A stretch of 6,568 bases of DNA from an uncultured Propionibacteriaceae bacterium (GTDB lineage Bacteria > Actinomycetota > Actinomycetes > Propionibacteriales > Propionibacteriaceae). Below the pieces are notes generated by a model. The model was not told the origin of the DNA. It searched no databases and saw only the letters and a program-made list of their open reading frames with translations. The stretch covers positions 1 through 6,568 of the forward strand of contig CAMCJC010000151.1 in the NCBI GenBank assembly GCA_945875065.1, read 5' to 3'. The position numbers were made by a program, and so were the translations under genes. Positions 5,801 to 6,568 of the stretch are shown piece by piece. Each line of letters begins with the position of its first letter. Within the stretch, counting starts at the first letter, position 1.

Positions 5801-6448
5801 ATGCTGGCGATACGCGGACGGGTCGACGAGCTGAGCTTGGCTCTGTTCAACGACGACTGGGACATCCTCGAGGAGCGTGAGGCGACCGACTTCGACTTCG
5901 CGTTGTGGCGGCTGAAGCAGCGGCGGTTACCGGCCCCACCCTTGACTCTCGTGTTCGACAGCCTCGATGGCTTCGGCCGGCCTGTCCCATGCAACAAGGC
6001 GTATTGCTGTGTGGTCGAGGAGATGCCGGAGCTATATCTGTACCTCGGCGGGAACCGTGCCGAGTGGCGGAGATCGCTCGGCGGGTTTGTCGATAGGATT
6101 CGCGCCCGGGCGCAGGTGTTGGAACGCCGTCGGCGGCTGGCCTCGCTGCCGCCGGTTGACTACGTGGTCAACCTCCGCAACGTTCGCAGCCAGAAGGCGT
6201 TGCTGAAACTCCTAGCCGCGACGTTCAGCTTCCCAGCCCATTTCGGCAACAGCTGGGCCGCCCTCGACGACGTCATGCGCGACCTCGAATGGCTCCCCGA
6301 GGAGAGCATCGTGATCCGGTTACGGCACTCCGACGACCTGGCGGACCGCGATCCAGCCCTCTACGACGCCCTTCTCGACAGCGTCGAAACCTGGGAGGAG
6401 CACTGGGAAGGATCCCTGGACAAGTCGGTGAAGTTCCGCGTCGACTAG
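5801..6448 (+). CDS. Barstar-family protein with an unrecognised N-terminal domain
   Basis: The product has 215 residues. Residues about 119-215 match the barstar family, whose founder is an 89-residue inhibitor of the nuclease barnase. The core is SQKALLKLLA, FPAHFGNSWAALDD (145-157) and RDLEWLP (160-166), followed by a strand with IVIRLRHSDDL. Aligned by eye to barstar, Asp39 is kept (Asp157). Asp35, which fills the barnase active site, is Ala153, so the target may differ or inhibition may be lost. Residues 1-118 are not recognised. They look folded (hydrophobic strand LTLVFDSL, then YCCVVEE and LYLYLGG, then an Arg-rich helix near 85-112). There is no export signal, as expected for an immunity protein. 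The ATG at 5801 has only a weak AGGA thirteen bases upstream, so translation may be coupled to the lipoprotein gene; a later start such as TTG at 5837 is possible. No nuclease or toxin gene is visible nearby. The stop is TAG at 6446-6448. Confidence 0.8.
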   Translation: MLAIRGRVDELSLALFNDDWDILEEREATDFDFALWRLKQRRLPAPPLTLVFDSLDGFGRPVPCNKAYCCVVEEMPELYLYLGGNRAEWRRSLGGFVDRIRARAQVLERRRRLASLPPVDYVVNLRNVRSQKALLKLLAATFSFPAHFGNSWAALDDVMRDLEWLPEESIVIRLRHSDDLADRDPALYDALLDSVETWEEHWEGSLDKSVKFRVD

Positions 6449-6568
6449 GTCCTGTTTCGTAAGTGCTGTTCTCGGCGAGGATGGGCTGGTGGGATGACAT
6501 AGCACCCAGCCGCCCTCTTGTGGGCACGAATCGCCGTTTTTGATGGACAGGGGGGCGTGCGGCTAGGG
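6449..6568 (+). mobile_element. Possible end of an IS5-like insertion sequence (partial, uncertain)
   Basis: The last 120 bases begin GTCCTGTTTCGTAAGTGCTG directly after CTAG (6445-6448). This resembles the terminal repeats of actinobacterial IS5-group elements as I remember them, and some of those elements target CTAG or TA. An ATG at 6481 opens a 20-codon frame starting MGWWDDIAPSRPLVG, which resembles the start of such transposases, but it hits TGA at 6541-6543. If this is an IS, its transposase is broken, frameshifted or starts elsewhere. The other end is outside the window, so this cannot be confirmed here. Confidence 0.3.
6484..6511. repeat. Small hairpin downstream of the barstar-like gene
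   Basis: GGCTGG at 6484-6489 pairs with CCAGCC at 6506-6511, and two more pairs form if C6505 is bulged out. It starts 36 bases after the stop of the barstar-like gene and could act as its terminator, although no T run follows. It may instead belong to the possible IS end. Confidence 0.25.

Overview
The window is GC-rich (mid-60s percent by eye). It has purine-rich Shine-Dalgarno sites, a GTG start, strong third-position G/C bias, a lipoprotein signal and a secreted protein ending in an LPXTG-like motif. Together these suggest a Gram-positive actinomycete. A member of the Propionibacteriaceae or a related host-associated or saprophytic actinobacterium is my best guess, but nothing here fixes the genus. 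All four genes are on the + strand.

Layout. (1) Positions 2-919 hold the 3' two thirds of a family 4 glycosidase (GH4, 6-phospho-beta-glucosidase type); its start lies before the window. (2) Positions 920-1067 are a leader region with overlapping inverted repeats, a weak terminator-like hairpin and a bulged hairpin that ends one base before the Shine-Dalgarno of the next gene. (3) Positions 1068-4121 encode a secreted 1017-residue multidomain protein. It has a signal peptide, a PIG-L/LmbE-type deacetylase domain, two Ig-like NEW3-type domains, a CBM9-like module, an unassigned C-terminal domain and a Pro-rich tail ending LPDTGY with no membrane anchor. (4) Positions 4122-4402 are a 281-base intergenic region. 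It carries a 13-bp hairpin terminator, a perfect 14-bp palindrome and a second related palindrome 84 bp further on, next to promoter-like hexamers. (5) Positions 4403-5791 encode a 462-residue lipoprotein predicted to be a beta-propeller. (6) Positions 5801-6448 encode a 215-residue protein whose C-terminal half is barstar-like and whose N-terminal half I do not recognise. (7) From 6449 on, the sequence may be one end of an insertion sequence that begins right after a CTAG.

How the parts may work together (inference). The GH4 enzyme acts in the cytoplasm on phosphorylated disaccharides. The PIG-L/CBM9 protein would act outside the cell on an acylated glycan, and the propeller lipoprotein would sit on the outer face of the membrane. 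This resembles a small glycan-use or surface-modification locus. The barstar-like gene follows the lipoprotein by nine bases but has no visible functional link to it and no nuclease partner in view. I see no tRNA, rRNA, CRISPR array or complete mobile element.
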